From Actibacterium sp. MT2.3-13A (GTDB taxonomy: Bacteria > Pseudomonadota > Alphaproteobacteria > Rhodobacterales > Rhodobacteraceae): 64,000 bases of DNA. Below, piece after piece: positions 1-7,703 of this stretch. Both the position numbers and the translations under genes were made by a program. The stretch lies in the NCBI RefSeq assembly GCF_018139985.1, contig NZ_JAGSOU010000016.1, forward strand, positions 17,997-81,996, given 5' to 3'. Under the pieces are notes generated by a model, which was not told the DNA's origin, made no database searches, and saw nothing but the letters and a program-made list of their open reading frames with translations. Within the stretch, counting starts at the first letter, position 1; every line of letters begins with the position of its first letter.

Positions 1-2
1 GG

Positions 3-437
3 GCGTCGCTGATCCACTGCCCGACCTCGAACACCTTCATCGGCTCCGGCCTCTTCGACATGGAGGGGCTGGTGGACGAGGGGCAGCGGATTGGCCTTGC
101 CACCGACACCGGTGGCGGCTCGTCCTTCTCGATGCTGCGCACCATGGCCGCAGCCTATGAGATCGCCCAGCTGCGCCACCGCGCCCTGCACCCGGCCGAA
201 CTCTACTGGCTGGCGACCGAAGGCTCGGCGCGCGCGCTGCAACTGGAGGACAGGATCGGCAATCTGAAACCGGGGCTGGAGGCCGACCTGGTGGTGCTCG
301 ACCTGGCCTCCACCCCCGCCATCGCCCAGCGTGCCGACCGGGCGGAGGATTTCTGGGAGGCGCTGTTCCCCACCATCATGATGGGCGACGACCGCGCGGT
401 GCAGGCGGTCTGGGTGAACGGGAAACTGGCGACGTAG
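3..437 (+). CDS. guaD: Guanine deaminase, C-terminal part (cut by window edge)
   Basis: Guanine deaminase converts guanine to xanthine and ammonia in purine salvage and breakdown, in the cytoplasm. Only the last 144 or so residues are here; the reading frame is open to the left edge, so the true start lies outside. The visible part begins with the amidohydrolase stretch LIHCPTSNTFIGSGLF, which is typical of guanine deaminases, followed by the metal-ligand region GLATDTGGGSS and the C-terminal signature NLKPGLEADLVVLDL. It converges on the 8-oxoguanine deaminase gene, so two purine deaminases lie back to back. Other amidohydrolases of this superfamily are possible, but HCPTSN with TDTGGGSS points to GuaD. 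Confidence 0.88.
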   Translation, partial: ASLIHCPTSNTFIGSGLFDMEGLVDEGQRIGLATDTGGGSSFSMLRTMAAAYEIAQLRHRALHPAELYWLATEGSARALQLEDRIGNLKPGLEADLVVLDLASTPAIAQRADRAEDFWEALFPTIMMGDDRAVQAVWVNGKLAT

Positions 438-598
438 CCACCGAGGCCCACTCCGGCCCCGACGGGTGGGCGCGGGCCGGAACGCAAGCGCCCGGGGCGG
501 AATTCCTTAACCGCGCGCTTCCACCCGCCGTTCATACCCGGGTCATGTGGAATTCATATGCAGGTCGTATCGCCCTCAGCGCGCCGAGCCCCGGCAGG

Positions 599-1933
599 TC
601 AAGCCAGCGCCCGCGCCATCCGGTTCTGCACCTCGATGACCCGCGGCAGGTCGATCGTCATCATCTGACCGCCCTTCACCACCTGCCGCCCCTCGACGAA
701 CAGGTCACGCACCCGGGTCGGCCCCGCCAGCAGCAGCGCAGCCTTGTCCCAACTCCCCGCGGCCTCGATGCCCGAGACGTCCCAGATCGCGATATCCGCC
801 CGTTTCCCCGGGGAAATTTGCCCGCAATCGTCGCGCCCCAGGACCTGCGCCCCGCCCCGCGTTGCGATCTCCAGCGCCTCGCGCGCGCTCATCGCGTCGG
901 CCCCGCTTACCACCCGCTGCAACAGCATCGCCTGCCGCGCCTCGGCCACCAGGTTGCCGGCGTCGTTGCTGGCCGAGCCGTCCACGCCCAGCCCCACCTT
1001 CACGCCCGCATCCCGCATCTGCCGCACCGGCGCCACGCCTGACCCCAGCCGGCAGTTCGAGCACGGGCAATGCGCCACCCCCGTCCCGGTTCTGGCAAAG
1101 AGATCGATCTCCTGCCCGTCCAGCTTGACGCAATGGGCATGCCAGACATCCGCGCCCGTCCAGCCCAGATCCTCGGCATATTGGCCGGGGCGGCAGCCGA
1201 ATTGCGCCTCGCTGTAAGCGATGTCTTCATCATTTTCCGCCAGGTGGGTGTGCAGCATCACCCCCTTGTCGCGCGCCAGAACCGCCGCGTCGCGCATCAG
1301 CTCGCGGCTGACCGAGAAGGGCGAACAGGGCGCCACGCCCACCCGCACCATCGCGCCGGGGTGGGGATCGTGGAAGGCGTCGATGACGCGGATGCAGTCG
1401 TCCAGGATGGCCGCCTCGCGCTCCACCAGCACGTCGGGCGGCAGGCCGCCCGCGCTCTCGCCGATGCTCATCGCGCCGCGGGTGGGGTGGAAGCGCAGCC
1501 CGATCTCTCCCGCCGCGGCGATGGTGTCGTCCAGCCGCGCGCCGTTTGGAAACAGATACAGGTGGTCCGAGCTGAGCGTGCAGCCCGACAGCGCCAGCTC
1601 CGCCAGCCCCACCAGCGCCGAGACGCGCATCTCCTCGGGCCCGAACCGGCCCCAGATGGGGTAGAGCGTCTTGAGCCAACCGAAGAGCAGCGCGTCCTGC
1701 CCGCCCGGCACGGCGCGGGTCAGCGTCTGGTAGAGATGGTGATGGGTGTTCACCAGCCCCGGCGTCACGATGCACCCCGCGGCCTCGACGATCTCGGCGC
1801 CGTTCGGCTCCAGCCCCGGGCCGATCTCGGCCACCTGCCCGCCGCGCAGCCGCAGGTCGGCGCCGGCCAGTTCGCGCCGCGCGTCATCCATGGTGACGAT
1901 CATCTCGGCGCCACGGATCAGCGTGTGGCGCAT
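599..1933 (-). CDS. 8-oxoguanine deaminase (AtzB/TrzN-like amidohydrolase)
   Basis: Predicted zinc-dependent deaminase of 444 residues that acts on 8-oxoguanine or a related oxidised or substituted purine. The metal-binding motif NTHHHLYQTLTR lies near residue 62, followed by HTHLAEN near 230, HAHCVKL near 268 and the aspartate in GLGVDGSASND near 320. The segments QDALLFGWLKTLYPIWG and CPCSNCRLGSG are characteristic of the 8-oxoguanine deaminase branch annotated next to s-triazine hydrolases. It starts 3 bases after the stop of the HisN-like phosphatase gene, so the two form one minus-strand unit. The exact substrate is inferred from family resemblance; hydroxyatrazine-type hydrolases are the nearest alternative. 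Confidence 0.85.
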   Translation of the reverse strand: MRHTLIRGAEMIVTMDDARRELAGADLRLRGGQVAEIGPGLEPNGAEIVEAAGCIVTPGLVNTHHHLYQTLTRAVPGGQDALLFGWLKTLYPIWGRFGPEEMRVSALVGLAELALSGCTLSSDHLYLFPNGARLDDTIAAAGEIGLRFHPTRGAMSIGESAGGLPPDVLVEREAAILDDCIRVIDAFHDPHPGAMVRVGVAPCSPFSVSRELMRDAAVLARDKGVMLHTHLAENDEDIAYSEAQFGCRPGQYAEDLGWTGADVWHAHCVKLDGQEIDLFARTGTGVAHCPCSNCRLGSGVAPVRQMRDAGVKVGLGVDGSASNDAGNLVAEARQAMLLQRVVSGADAMSAREALEIATRGGAQVLGRDDCGQISPGKRADIAIWDVSGIEAAGSWDKAALLLAGPTRVRDLFVEGRQVVKGGQMMTIDLPRVIEVQNRMARALA

Positions 1934-1936
1934 GGC

Positions 1937-2737
1937 CTAAGCCTCTGCGCGAGAAAGGATTTCCAGAGCGGCAGCGTGGATCTCGGCATTGGCCGCGGCC
2001 AGCACCCGGCCGCCATCCGCGGCCGAGCCGCCCTGCCAGTCGGTCACGATCCCGCCCGCGGCCTCGATCACCGCGATGGGGGCGTGGATGTCATAGGGGT
2101 TGAGCCCGGCCTCGACCACCAGCTCGATCTGGCCCAGCGCCAGCAGCGCATAGGCGTAGCAATCCATGCCGTAGCGGGTCAGTCGCACATGACCGGCCAG
2201 CTCGTGAAAGGCGCGGCCCTCTTCGGCCGTGCCGACCTCTGGGAAGGTGGTGAACAGCACCGCCTGATCCAGCGTCGCGGTGGTGCGGGTCTTCAGCGGG
2301 CGCGAACCATGCGGCCCGTCGAGCCGCGCCTCGCCGAGGCCCCCGATGAAGCGCTCGCCGATATAGGGCTGGTCGATGATGCCCAGGCGCGGACCGGTCG
2401 CGTCCGACAGGGCGATCAGCACCCCCCAGGTCGGCGCGCCCGACAGATAGGCGCGGGTTCCGTCGATCGGGTCGATCACCCAGGTCAGGCCGCTTGTCCC
2501 CGCGATTTGGCCCAGCTCCTCGCCATGGATTCCATCCTCGGGGCGGCGCTCGGCCAGGATGGCGCGCATCGCCTCTTCGGCGGCGTGGTCGGCCACGGTC
2601 ACCGGGTCGAAACCCGCCTCGGCCTTGTTGGCGATCCCGAGATCGCCGTCGCGGAAATGGCGCAACGTCTCCACCCGGGCGGCATCGGCCAGGGCATGGG
2701 CGGTGGCGATCAACGCGTCGCGGTTCTGGTCAGGCAT
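1937..2737 (-). CDS. hisN: Inositol-monophosphatase-family phosphatase, probable histidinol-phosphatase
   Basis: Magnesium-dependent phosphatase of 266 residues. The family metal site is visible as GEELG (about residue 70), the signature WVIDPIDGTRAYLSGAPTWG (about 85-104) and the C-terminal NPYDIHAPIAVIEAAGG. In alphaproteobacteria this subgroup (DPIDGTRAF/Y-type, about 260 residues) includes HisN, which removes phosphate from histidinol phosphate. The start chosen is the ATG at 2735-2737 because the longer upstream frame encodes arginine-rich shadow sequence and family members begin near this point. It is directly followed by the 8-oxoguanine deaminase gene. Inositol- or nucleotide-phosphatase activity cannot be excluded. 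Confidence 0.85.
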   Translation of the reverse strand: MPDQNRDALIATAHALADAARVETLRHFRDGDLGIANKAEAGFDPVTVADHAAEEAMRAILAERRPEDGIHGEELGQIAGTSGLTWVIDPIDGTRAYLSGAPTWGVLIALSDATGPRLGIIDQPYIGERFIGGLGEARLDGPHGSRPLKTRTTATLDQAVLFTTFPEVGTAEEGRAFHELAGHVRLTRYGMDCYAYALLALGQIELVVEAGLNPYDIHAPIAVIEAAGGIVTDWQGGSAADGGRVLAAANAEIHAAALEILSRAEA

Positions 2738-2817
2738 GTGCGGCTCCGGCTGCGGGGGCGTGAAAAGGCCCCCGCAGCGGCGGTAGAGCCTTGCCCGCCG
2801 CAGGTCAACCCGCGGGG

Positions 2818-3189
2818 TCAGCTCGCGTCGCTGAGCACGCGGGCCAGTTCGAACAGGCGGCGGCGCTGAGTTTCCGGGATCGAGTAATAGGAGCGGACCA
2901 ACTCCAGCGCCTCCTTGTCCGACAGGATGTCGGCGGGAACGGCGCCCGCGACCTCGGGCTTCTGCCTTTTCTGGTCCAGCCCCTCGAAGAAGAAGCTCAC
3001 CGGCACCTCCAGCGCGTCGGCGATGTCCCACAGGCGGGAGGCGCTGACGCGGTTCATGCCGGTCTCGTATTTCTGGATCTGCTGGAACTTGATGCCCACG
3101 CGCTCGGCAAGCTGCTGCTGGGTCATGCCCACCATCCAGCGACGGTGGCGGATGCGCTTGCCGACATGGACGTCAACGGGATGTTTCAT
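2818..3189 (-). CDS. XRE/Cro-CI-family transcriptional regulator
   Basis: A 123-residue DNA-binding protein. The N-terminal helix-turn-helix spans roughly residues 10-65: VGKRIRHRRWMVGMTQQQLAERVG, then IKFQQIQKYETGMNRVSASRLWDIADAL. A short region follows with VPVSFFFEGL, and the C-terminal tail LVRSYYSIPETQRRRLFELARVL resembles a dimerisation or sensing helix. This layout is common in alphaproteobacterial SinR-like regulators with no known ligand. It is transcribed away from a quinone oxidoreductase gene across a 318-base AT-rich gap full of palindromes, so it probably regulates itself and that neighbour. Confidence 0.88.
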   Translation of the reverse strand: MKHPVDVHVGKRIRHRRWMVGMTQQQLAERVGIKFQQIQKYETGMNRVSASRLWDIADALEVPVSFFFEGLDQKRQKPEVAGAVPADILSDKEALELVRSYYSIPETQRRRLFELARVLSDAS

Positions 3190-3288
3190 AACTGCACTCC
3201 TGTTTTGCCCTTAATTAAGCAATTTCCGTGCCAAATACGTCATGACTTTTCGAAAAATGCTCCATTTCACACCAACCATTTGATATTT

Positions 3289-3305
3289 ATGGATAGATTA
3301 TCCAT
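3289..3305. promoter_or_regulatory. Inverted repeat ATGGATA-N3-TATCCAT
   Basis: A perfect 7-base inverted repeat, ATGGATA GAT TATCCAT, about 100 bases upstream of the XRE regulator start. Its size and symmetry fit an operator for a dimeric helix-turn-helix protein. The bound protein is not known. Confidence 0.45.
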
Positions 3306-3379
3306 CGAGGGCGGAGATTGATCGCCCGCGCAACCAAACGACCCCGACGAAGGGCACGTCAGCGGGCCGCGGATTCTGT

Positions 3380-3408
3380 TTTTGCGTTTTGCGATGCAAA
3401 ATGCAAAA
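3380..3408. promoter_or_regulatory. 13-bp inverted repeat built from GCAAAATGCAAAA, possible operator
   Basis: The arms are TTTTGCGTTTTGC (3380-3392) and GCAAAATGCAAAA (3396-3408), with spacer GAT and one mismatch. A further half-site, TGCGTTTTGCAT, lies at 3428-3439. The repeated TTTTGC/GCAAAA units upstream of the oxidoreductase gene look like a multi-site operator. The neighbouring XRE protein is the first candidate binder; this is inference. Confidence 0.5.
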
Positions 3409-3507
3409 GTCACTCGCCCTATGCTTGTGCGTTTTGCATCAGCTTCCTGTGGCCAACCCTCGGCCGACTGGGTAACCTCGCCCTGCCGGAACAGGTGGGA
3501 GGACCGG

Positions 3508-4470
3508 ATGCGCGCGCTGAAAATCAAACACTACGGCGATCCGCCCGGCCTGGTCGAGTGCGACATTCCCGAACCCGCGCAAGGCGAGGTCCTGGTCCGC
3601 ATCGCCGCCTGCGGCCTGAATTTCGCCGATCTCCTGATGATCGAGGGCCGCTACCAGGAGCGCCCGCCCTTGCCGGTGACCCTGGGCATGGAACTGGCCG
3701 GCACGGTCGAGGCCGCGGGCCCCGGCACCGACGCGGCGCTGGTGGGCCAGCGCGTCGCCGTCTTCGCCGGGTCCGGCGGGCTCGCCGAATACGGCTGTTT
3801 CCCAGCCGGGCGCTGCGTGCCCCTGCCCGATTCCATGAGCTTCGAGGATGCCGCCGCCTTCCAGGTCGCCTATGGCACCAGCCACGTCGCGCTGGAGCAC
3901 AAGGCCCGGTTGCAGGCCGGCGAGACCCTGCTGGTCACCGGCGCGGCCGGCGGCGTCGGGATGACGGCGGTCGAGATCGGCAGGCTGATGGGCGCCCGCG
4001 TGATCGCCTGCGCCCGCGGCCCCGAAAAGCTCGCGGCGGCGCGGCAGGCCGGGGCCGACCACCTGATCGACAGCCAGACCCAGGACCTGCGCGAAGAGGT
4101 CAAGGCGCTGGGCGGCGCCGATGTCGTCTACGAAACCATCGGCGGCGAGACGTTCACCGCCGCCTTCCGCGCCTGCAACCCCGAGGCGCGCCTTCTGGTC
4201 ATCGGCTTTGCCAGCGGCGACGTGCCCGAGATCCCGGCCAACCACCTGCTGGTCAAGAATCTGTCCGTCCTGGGCCTCTACTGGGGCGGCTACCTGGAAT
4301 TCCGCGCCGAGGTTCTGACCAGATCCATGGCGCGGCTGTTCAGCTGGTATGCGGAGGGTAAGCTGCACCCCCATGTCAGCCACAGCCTGCCGCTGGACCG
4401 CGCGGCCGAGGCGCTGGAACTGCTGCGCAACCGCAAATCCACCGGCAAGGTCGTGGTGACAATGCCCTGA
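3508..4470 (+). CDS. NADPH:quinone oxidoreductase, zinc-free MDR family
   Basis: A 320-residue medium-chain dehydrogenase/reductase that should reduce quinones or enones with NADPH. The N-terminal GroES-like fold carries NFADLLMIEGRYQERPPLPVTLGMELAGTVEAAG, and the Rossmann fold has VTGAAGGVGMTAVEIG near residues 145-160. The structural and catalytic zinc cysteines of alcohol dehydrogenases are absent, as usual for the quinone reductase branch. The start at 3508 follows GGGAGG with good spacing; the longer frame upstream covers the palindromic promoter region and is rejected. It is divergent from the XRE regulator, which may control it. Confidence 0.88.
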   Translation: MRALKIKHYGDPPGLVECDIPEPAQGEVLVRIAACGLNFADLLMIEGRYQERPPLPVTLGMELAGTVEAAGPGTDAALVGQRVAVFAGSGGLAEYGCFPAGRCVPLPDSMSFEDAAAFQVAYGTSHVALEHKARLQAGETLLVTGAAGGVGMTAVEIGRLMGARVIACARGPEKLAAARQAGADHLIDSQTQDLREEVKALGGADVVYETIGGETFTAAFRACNPEARLLVIGFASGDVPEIPANHLLVKNLSVLGLYWGGYLEFRAEVLTRSMARLFSWYAEGKLHPHVSHSLPLDRAAEALELLRNRKSTGKVVVTMP

Positions 4471-4660
4471 AACGCCCGGACCGCCCGCCGACCCGCGTCA
4501 AGCCCCGCCGCCGGCCGCGGAAACCGCCGCATAGCCGCGCCGCAATCGCTGGAAATCGAACGCGGAAACCTTGAAAACGCGCCACCCCTTGCCGATATTC
4601 AGCGGCAAGTGCGGCGTGTTCCAACGCGACCGCGCCACAGGTTTCAACTCGGAGGCTTCA

Positions 4661-5401
4661 ATGGCTGACTACAACACGATCCGCGCGACCCAGGCCGGCG
4701 TGCAGACCGCGCAGATTGACGAGGGGCTCCGCGCCCACATGAACAAGGTCTACGGCACCATGTCGGTGGGCCTGCTGGTGACCGCCGGCGTGGCCTGGGC
4801 GATCGGCTCCAGCGACGCGCTGCTCGGCATCTTCCGCGACCCGGTGACGCTGTCGCCGAACATCCTCGGCTGGATCGCGATGTTCCTGCCGCTGATCATG
4901 GTCTTCGGCTTCGGCGCCGCGATCAACCGGCTGTCGGCCGCCGGCGCACAGCTGTTCTTCTACGCCTTCGCCGCGGCCATGGGTCTGTCCATGGCGTGGA
5001 TCTTCAAGGCCTTCACCGATCTGTCGATCGCGCAAACCTTCCTGGTCACCTCGATCTCCTTTGCCGGGCTGTCGCTCTGGGGTTACACGACCAAGAAGGA
5101 CATCTCGGGCTGGGGCTCGTTCCTGATCATGGGCGTGATCGGCCTCGTCGTCGCCTCGATCGTGAACATCTTCCTCGGCTCCCCCGCGATCATGTTCGCG
5201 ATCTCGGTGCTGGGCGTCCTGATCTTCGCCGCGCTCACCGCCTATGACACCCAGCGCATCAAGACCGACTACCTCCAGCACGCCCAGGCGATGGACAGCG
5301 AATGGCTGGGCAAGTCGGCGATCATGGGGGCGCTCAACCTCTATCTCGACTTCATCAACCTGTTCATGTTCCTGCTGAACTTCCTCGGCAATCGCGAGTG
5401 A
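4661..5401 (+). CDS. Bax inhibitor-1 / YccA family membrane protein
   Basis: A 246-residue polytopic inner-membrane protein of the BI-1 (UPF0005) family. After a soluble N-terminus of about 35 residues (TIRATQAGVQTAQIDEGLRA), around seven hydrophobic helices follow, including YGTMSVGLLVTAGVAWAIG and FLVTSISFAGLSLWGY. The family signature AALTAYDTQRIK lies in the C-terminal third, and the last helix ends FINLFMFLLNFLGNRE. BI-1 proteins are linked to calcium leak and to FtsH-dependent protein quality control; the bacterial role is not settled. GGAGG at 4651 sets the start. A strong terminator follows, so it is probably transcribed alone. Confidence 0.92.
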   Translation: MADYNTIRATQAGVQTAQIDEGLRAHMNKVYGTMSVGLLVTAGVAWAIGSSDALLGIFRDPVTLSPNILGWIAMFLPLIMVFGFGAAINRLSAAGAQLFFYAFAAAMGLSMAWIFKAFTDLSIAQTFLVTSISFAGLSLWGYTTKKDISGWGSFLIMGVIGLVVASIVNIFLGSPAIMFAISVLGVLIFAALTAYDTQRIKTDYLQHAQAMDSEWLGKSAIMGALNLYLDFINLFMFLLNFLGNRE

Positions 5402-5424
5402 CGCGCGGAACATCCCGAACCGAG

Positions 5425-5456
5425 AGGGCCGGCCCAGCGCCGGCCCTTTTCTTTTT
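5425..5456 (+). terminator. Rho-independent terminator after the BI-1 gene
   Basis: The stem AGGGCCGGC (5425-5433) pairs with GCCGGCCCT (5439-5447) and is followed by a T-rich run TTTTCTTTTT. It lies 24 bases after the BI-1 stop codon. Confidence 0.85.
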
Positions 5457-5508
5457 GAGTATTTGAACCAAGAAGAAGGGTCGGGGCTTCTTCTTGGTTC
5501 AAATACTC
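5457..5508. repeat. Perfect 22-bp inverted repeat, dispersed repeat family
   Basis: The left arm (5457-5478) begins GAGTATTTGAACCAAG and ends GAAGAAG. The right arm (5487-5508) is its exact reverse complement, with an 8-base spacer. The same unit occurs at 18815-18836 (one change), 39156-39177 and 39350-39371 (one change), so this is a dispersed element and not a chance hairpin. It lies between two convergent terminators. Confidence 0.85.
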
Positions 5509-5571
5509 GCACCGCGGCGCGCCGAAGGCGCGGCGCAAAAAAAGAAGTGGCGCCGAAGGCGCCGCAATCCG

Positions 5572-5605
5572 ACAAACGAAAAAGGCCGCGCTCTCGGCGC
5601 GGCCC
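5572..5605 (-). terminator. Rho-independent terminator of rpmG
   Basis: Read on the minus strand, GGGCCGCGC and GCGCGGCC form a stem with a 5-base loop, followed by TTTTTCG. It lies about 25 bases beyond the rpmG stop codon. Confidence 0.75.
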
Positions 5606-5632
5606 TTGTCACGGGATCAGCAAGCGCGTGGC

Positions 5633-5800
5633 TTACTTGATCTTGCCTTCCTTGTACTCGACATGCTGGCGCACGACGGGGTCGTATTTGCGCACGGTCA
5701 TCTTCTCGGTCATGGTGCGGGCGTTTTTCTTGGTCACATAGAAATGCCCGGTGCCCGCGGTCGAGTTCAGGCGGATCTTGATGGTGGTCGGCTTCGCCAT
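5633..5800 (-). CDS. rpmG: 50S ribosomal protein L33
   Basis: A 55-residue protein of the large ribosomal subunit. The sequence [20 protein letters not shown] followed by [14 protein letters not shown] and [20 protein letters not shown] matches L33 along its full length. It is of the cysteine-free (zinc-independent) type, because no CxxC pairs are present. The start at 5798-5800 gives the family's normal length; the upstream extension MRPARRRRT is not expected. It has its own terminator and sits alone between the BI-1 gene and rnpB. Confidence 0.97.
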   Translation of the reverse strand: MAKPTTIKIRLNSTAGTGHFYVTKKNARTMTEKMTVRKYDPVVRQHVEYKEGKIK

Positions 5801-5892
5801 GGTTCTTCTCCGTCGCGCGGGCCGCACATGCCGCCCGTGAAAATCCTTGAAGCCCGCCTTTTAATGGTCCCGGGCCCCGAGTCAACAGCAAT

Positions 5893-6296
5893 TCGCGCGC
5901 GGATGGCCTGTAAGCCGGATTCTGTCCAGGAGGTTGCCCTCCCTGGATGACCATTCCTCTGCGCCCGCCATTGCTGACGGGCTCCAGCTGCCTACCCGAA
6001 CCTCTGGGCCGAAGCCGCCCTGGGGTCTGCGCCCCGCGAGGTCCCTATTCGGCATTGCTCCCGGTGGGGCTTGCCGTGCCACGGCTGTTGCCAGCCATGC
6101 GGTGGGCTCTTACCCCACCGTTTCACCTTGACCACCGACGGTATCGGACGAGCCGACCTGTGCGGTGGCAGTCTGTTCTCTGTGGCGCTTTCCCTCGGGT
6201 TTCCCCGGCCGGGCGTTACCCGGCACCGTTGCTTCGTGGAGTCCGGACTTTCCTCGAGGTCGCCCCCGCGGTCACCCGGCCATCCGCACGCGCTGT
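5893..6296 (-). ncRNA. rnpB: RNase P RNA, class A
   Basis: The catalytic RNA that removes 5' leaders from pre-tRNAs. On the minus strand the conserved core is clear: GAGGAAAGTCCGGACTCCA near the 5' end, CACAGAGAACAGACTGCC, GGTAAGAGCCCACCGC, and ACAGAATCCGGCTTAC near the 3' end. Helix P1 forms between GCGTGCGGATGGCC and GGCCATCCGCGCGC, which sets the ends to within a few bases. Its length of about 400 nt fits alphaproteobacteria. The 5' end lies only a few bases after the stop codon of the amidase gene, so its promoter must be inside that gene or it is cut from a longer transcript. Confidence 0.97.
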
Positions 6297-6300
6297 GTAT

Positions 6301-6993
6301 CTAGGGACTGGCGCCGCCCCGGTCAACGGGGAAGCGCCGCGCGAGGTCCAGCGCCACGGCCATGTCCGCGGGCGCCAGCGGCCCGGCCGCCCAGGGGCGG
6401 AAGCGCTGGCGCAGCGCATCGAGCAGCAGATCGGTCGGATGCGTCCCGCCATAGCCGAAGGCCCGCAGCGCGGCGCGGAAGGCCGCCTCGTCGGGCGCGG
6501 GGGCCGCGACGGCCGCGGCGGGCCAGATCGACAGCCCCGCCCGCGCCAGCCGGCGCCAGTCGAAGCGGCGGCCAGGATCGGACTTTCGCGCCGGCGCCAT
6601 GTCGGAATGGCCGATCACCCGCTCGGGCGGGATCGACCAGCGCGCCAGGATCTCCCGCAACAGCCGCTCCAGCGTGGCCATCTGCGGTTCGGGAAAGGGC
6701 GCGGCGCCGCTGTTGGCAAGCTCGATCCCGATGGAGCGGGAATTGACATCGGTCACATCGCCCCAGCATCCCGCGCCCGCGTGCCAGGCGCGCAGGCGTT
6801 CATCGACCATGCGGAACAGCCGCCCGTCCTCGGCGATCAGGTAATGCGCCGAGACCTCGGCCGCGGCATCGCAGAGCCGCTCAAGCGCGGCCTCGGCGCT
6901 GGACATGGCGGTGTAGTGCACAACGACCATGTCCGGCCGCGCCCCGCCGCGGCGGGGGCCGCAATTGGGCGAGGGACAGATCTGCGCGGTCAC
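6301..6993 (-). CDS. N-acetylmuramoyl-L-alanine amidase, AmpD-like
   Basis: A 230-residue amidase of the Amidase_2 (PGRP-like) family that cleaves muropeptides during cell-wall recycling or remodelling. Zinc ligands are visible in MVVVHYTAM (near residue 26) and in IGHSDMAPARKSDPGRRFDW (near 135-155), with the catalytic region SRSIGIELAN between. A C-terminal peptidoglycan-binding-like part has ALRAFGYGGTHPTDLLLDALRQRFRP. The start is a GTG at 6993 that gives the usual N-terminus CPSPNCGPRRGGARPDM. No signal peptide is seen, so it should act in the cytoplasm. Confidence 0.9.
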   Translation of the reverse strand: MTAQICPSPNCGPRRGGARPDMVVVHYTAMSSAEAALERLCDAAAEVSAHYLIAEDGRLFRMVDERLRAWHAGAGCWGDVTDVNSRSIGIELANSGAAPFPEPQMATLERLLREILARWSIPPERVIGHSDMAPARKSDPGRRFDWRRLARAGLSIWPAAAVAAPAPDEAAFRAALRAFGYGGTHPTDLLLDALRQRFRPWAAGPLAPADMAVALDLARRFPVDRGGASP

Positions 6994-6999
6994 GCGGCC

Positions 7000-7668
7000 T
7001 CAGTGCCGGGCCAGGCGGAACGGCGCGGGATCCCAGGCGCAGGCAAAGCCGTCGCCATCGGGATCGAGGTTCTTGCGGTCGCGTTGCGGGCCGCCGGCCT
7101 CCAGAAACGCCAACTGCGCCAGATCGGGCGAGGCGTATCGGGCGCAGGCGCGCTGGCTGGAAATCATTTTCAACCCCGAGCGGCGGTACAACGGCTCCCC
7201 CACCCGGTTGCTGGTGTTCAGCGCGAATTCCACGATGTTCGGCCCGGTGGAGGGGGCGCGTTCGGGCAGCTCCGTGGGCGCGATGAATTCGTATTGCTGG
7301 CGCAGCGCTGCGAGACGCTCGCGGTCGCTTTCGATGGTCTCGCGCGCGGCGACGGCCTTGAAGTCCTGCTCGTCGGAGAGACCGGGATTGTCGGGAATCA
7401 CCTCTGGCGCCGCCGCATCCTCGGTGCCGGCGATCCCGGCTTGCGCCTCGGCCGCGGGCAGGTCGGGCAGGTCCGAGGCCACGGTGGCCATCGGCGCGCC
7501 CGCGCCCAGCGGCTGCACGCTGACCGGCGCGCCCTGCAACTGCTGCTCGCGCGCGCTCTGATAGGTGGCGTAATCGCCAAACCCCACCCCCGCCGCCGAA
7601 TCCGGCACCTCGGGGGAACACGCCGCGAGAGACGCCAGAACCAGCGCCGAAAACCCATACCGCATCAT
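7000..7668 (-). CDS. Lipoprotein with a C-terminal Excalibur-like motif
   Basis: A 222-residue predicted lipoprotein of unknown role. The N-terminus MMRYGFSALVLASLAACSP is a lipoprotein signal with lipobox LAAC. A long acidic, alanine-rich low-complexity linker follows. The C-terminal 60 residues carry NRVGEPLYRRSGLKMISSQR and a calcium-loop-like NLDPDGDGFACAWDPAPF, similar to Excalibur domains. The start at 7668 is chosen because it places the signal peptide first; the longer frame adds a charged stretch. The gene ends 6 bases before the amidase gene, so the two are probably co-transcribed in a cell-envelope unit. Confidence 0.75.
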   Translation of the reverse strand: MMRYGFSALVLASLAACSPEVPDSAAGVGFGDYATYQSAREQQLQGAPVSVQPLGAGAPMATVASDLPDLPAAEAQAGIAGTEDAAAPEVIPDNPGLSDEQDFKAVAARETIESDRERLAALRQQYEFIAPTELPERAPSTGPNIVEFALNTSNRVGEPLYRRSGLKMISSQRACARYASPDLAQLAFLEAGGPQRDRKNLDPDGDGFACAWDPAPFRLARH

Positions 7669-7703
7669 GATGAACCCTGCTCTTCGCTCTTCGGCGAAAG
7701 ACG

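Larger units (their letters stand above)
3190..3507. promoter_or_regulatory. AT-rich divergent intergenic region with several palindromes
   Basis: This 318-base gap lies between the XRE regulator (leftward) and the quinone oxidoreductase (rightward) and shows no gene. It is much richer in A and T than its surroundings. Short palindromes include TTAATTAA at 3211-3218 and TTTTCGAAAA at 3247-3256. Two larger inverted repeats are listed separately. It most likely holds both promoters and the operators of the XRE regulator. Confidence 0.6.

Noticed and set aside
1070..2869. 599-codon plus-strand frame opposite the deaminase and phosphatase genes
   Set aside because: Low-complexity Arg/Gly/His composition and full overlap with two well-supported minus-strand genes.
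5457..5508. CRISPR-like repeat
   Set aside because: The copies are inverted, few and scattered, with no regular spacers and no cas genes.
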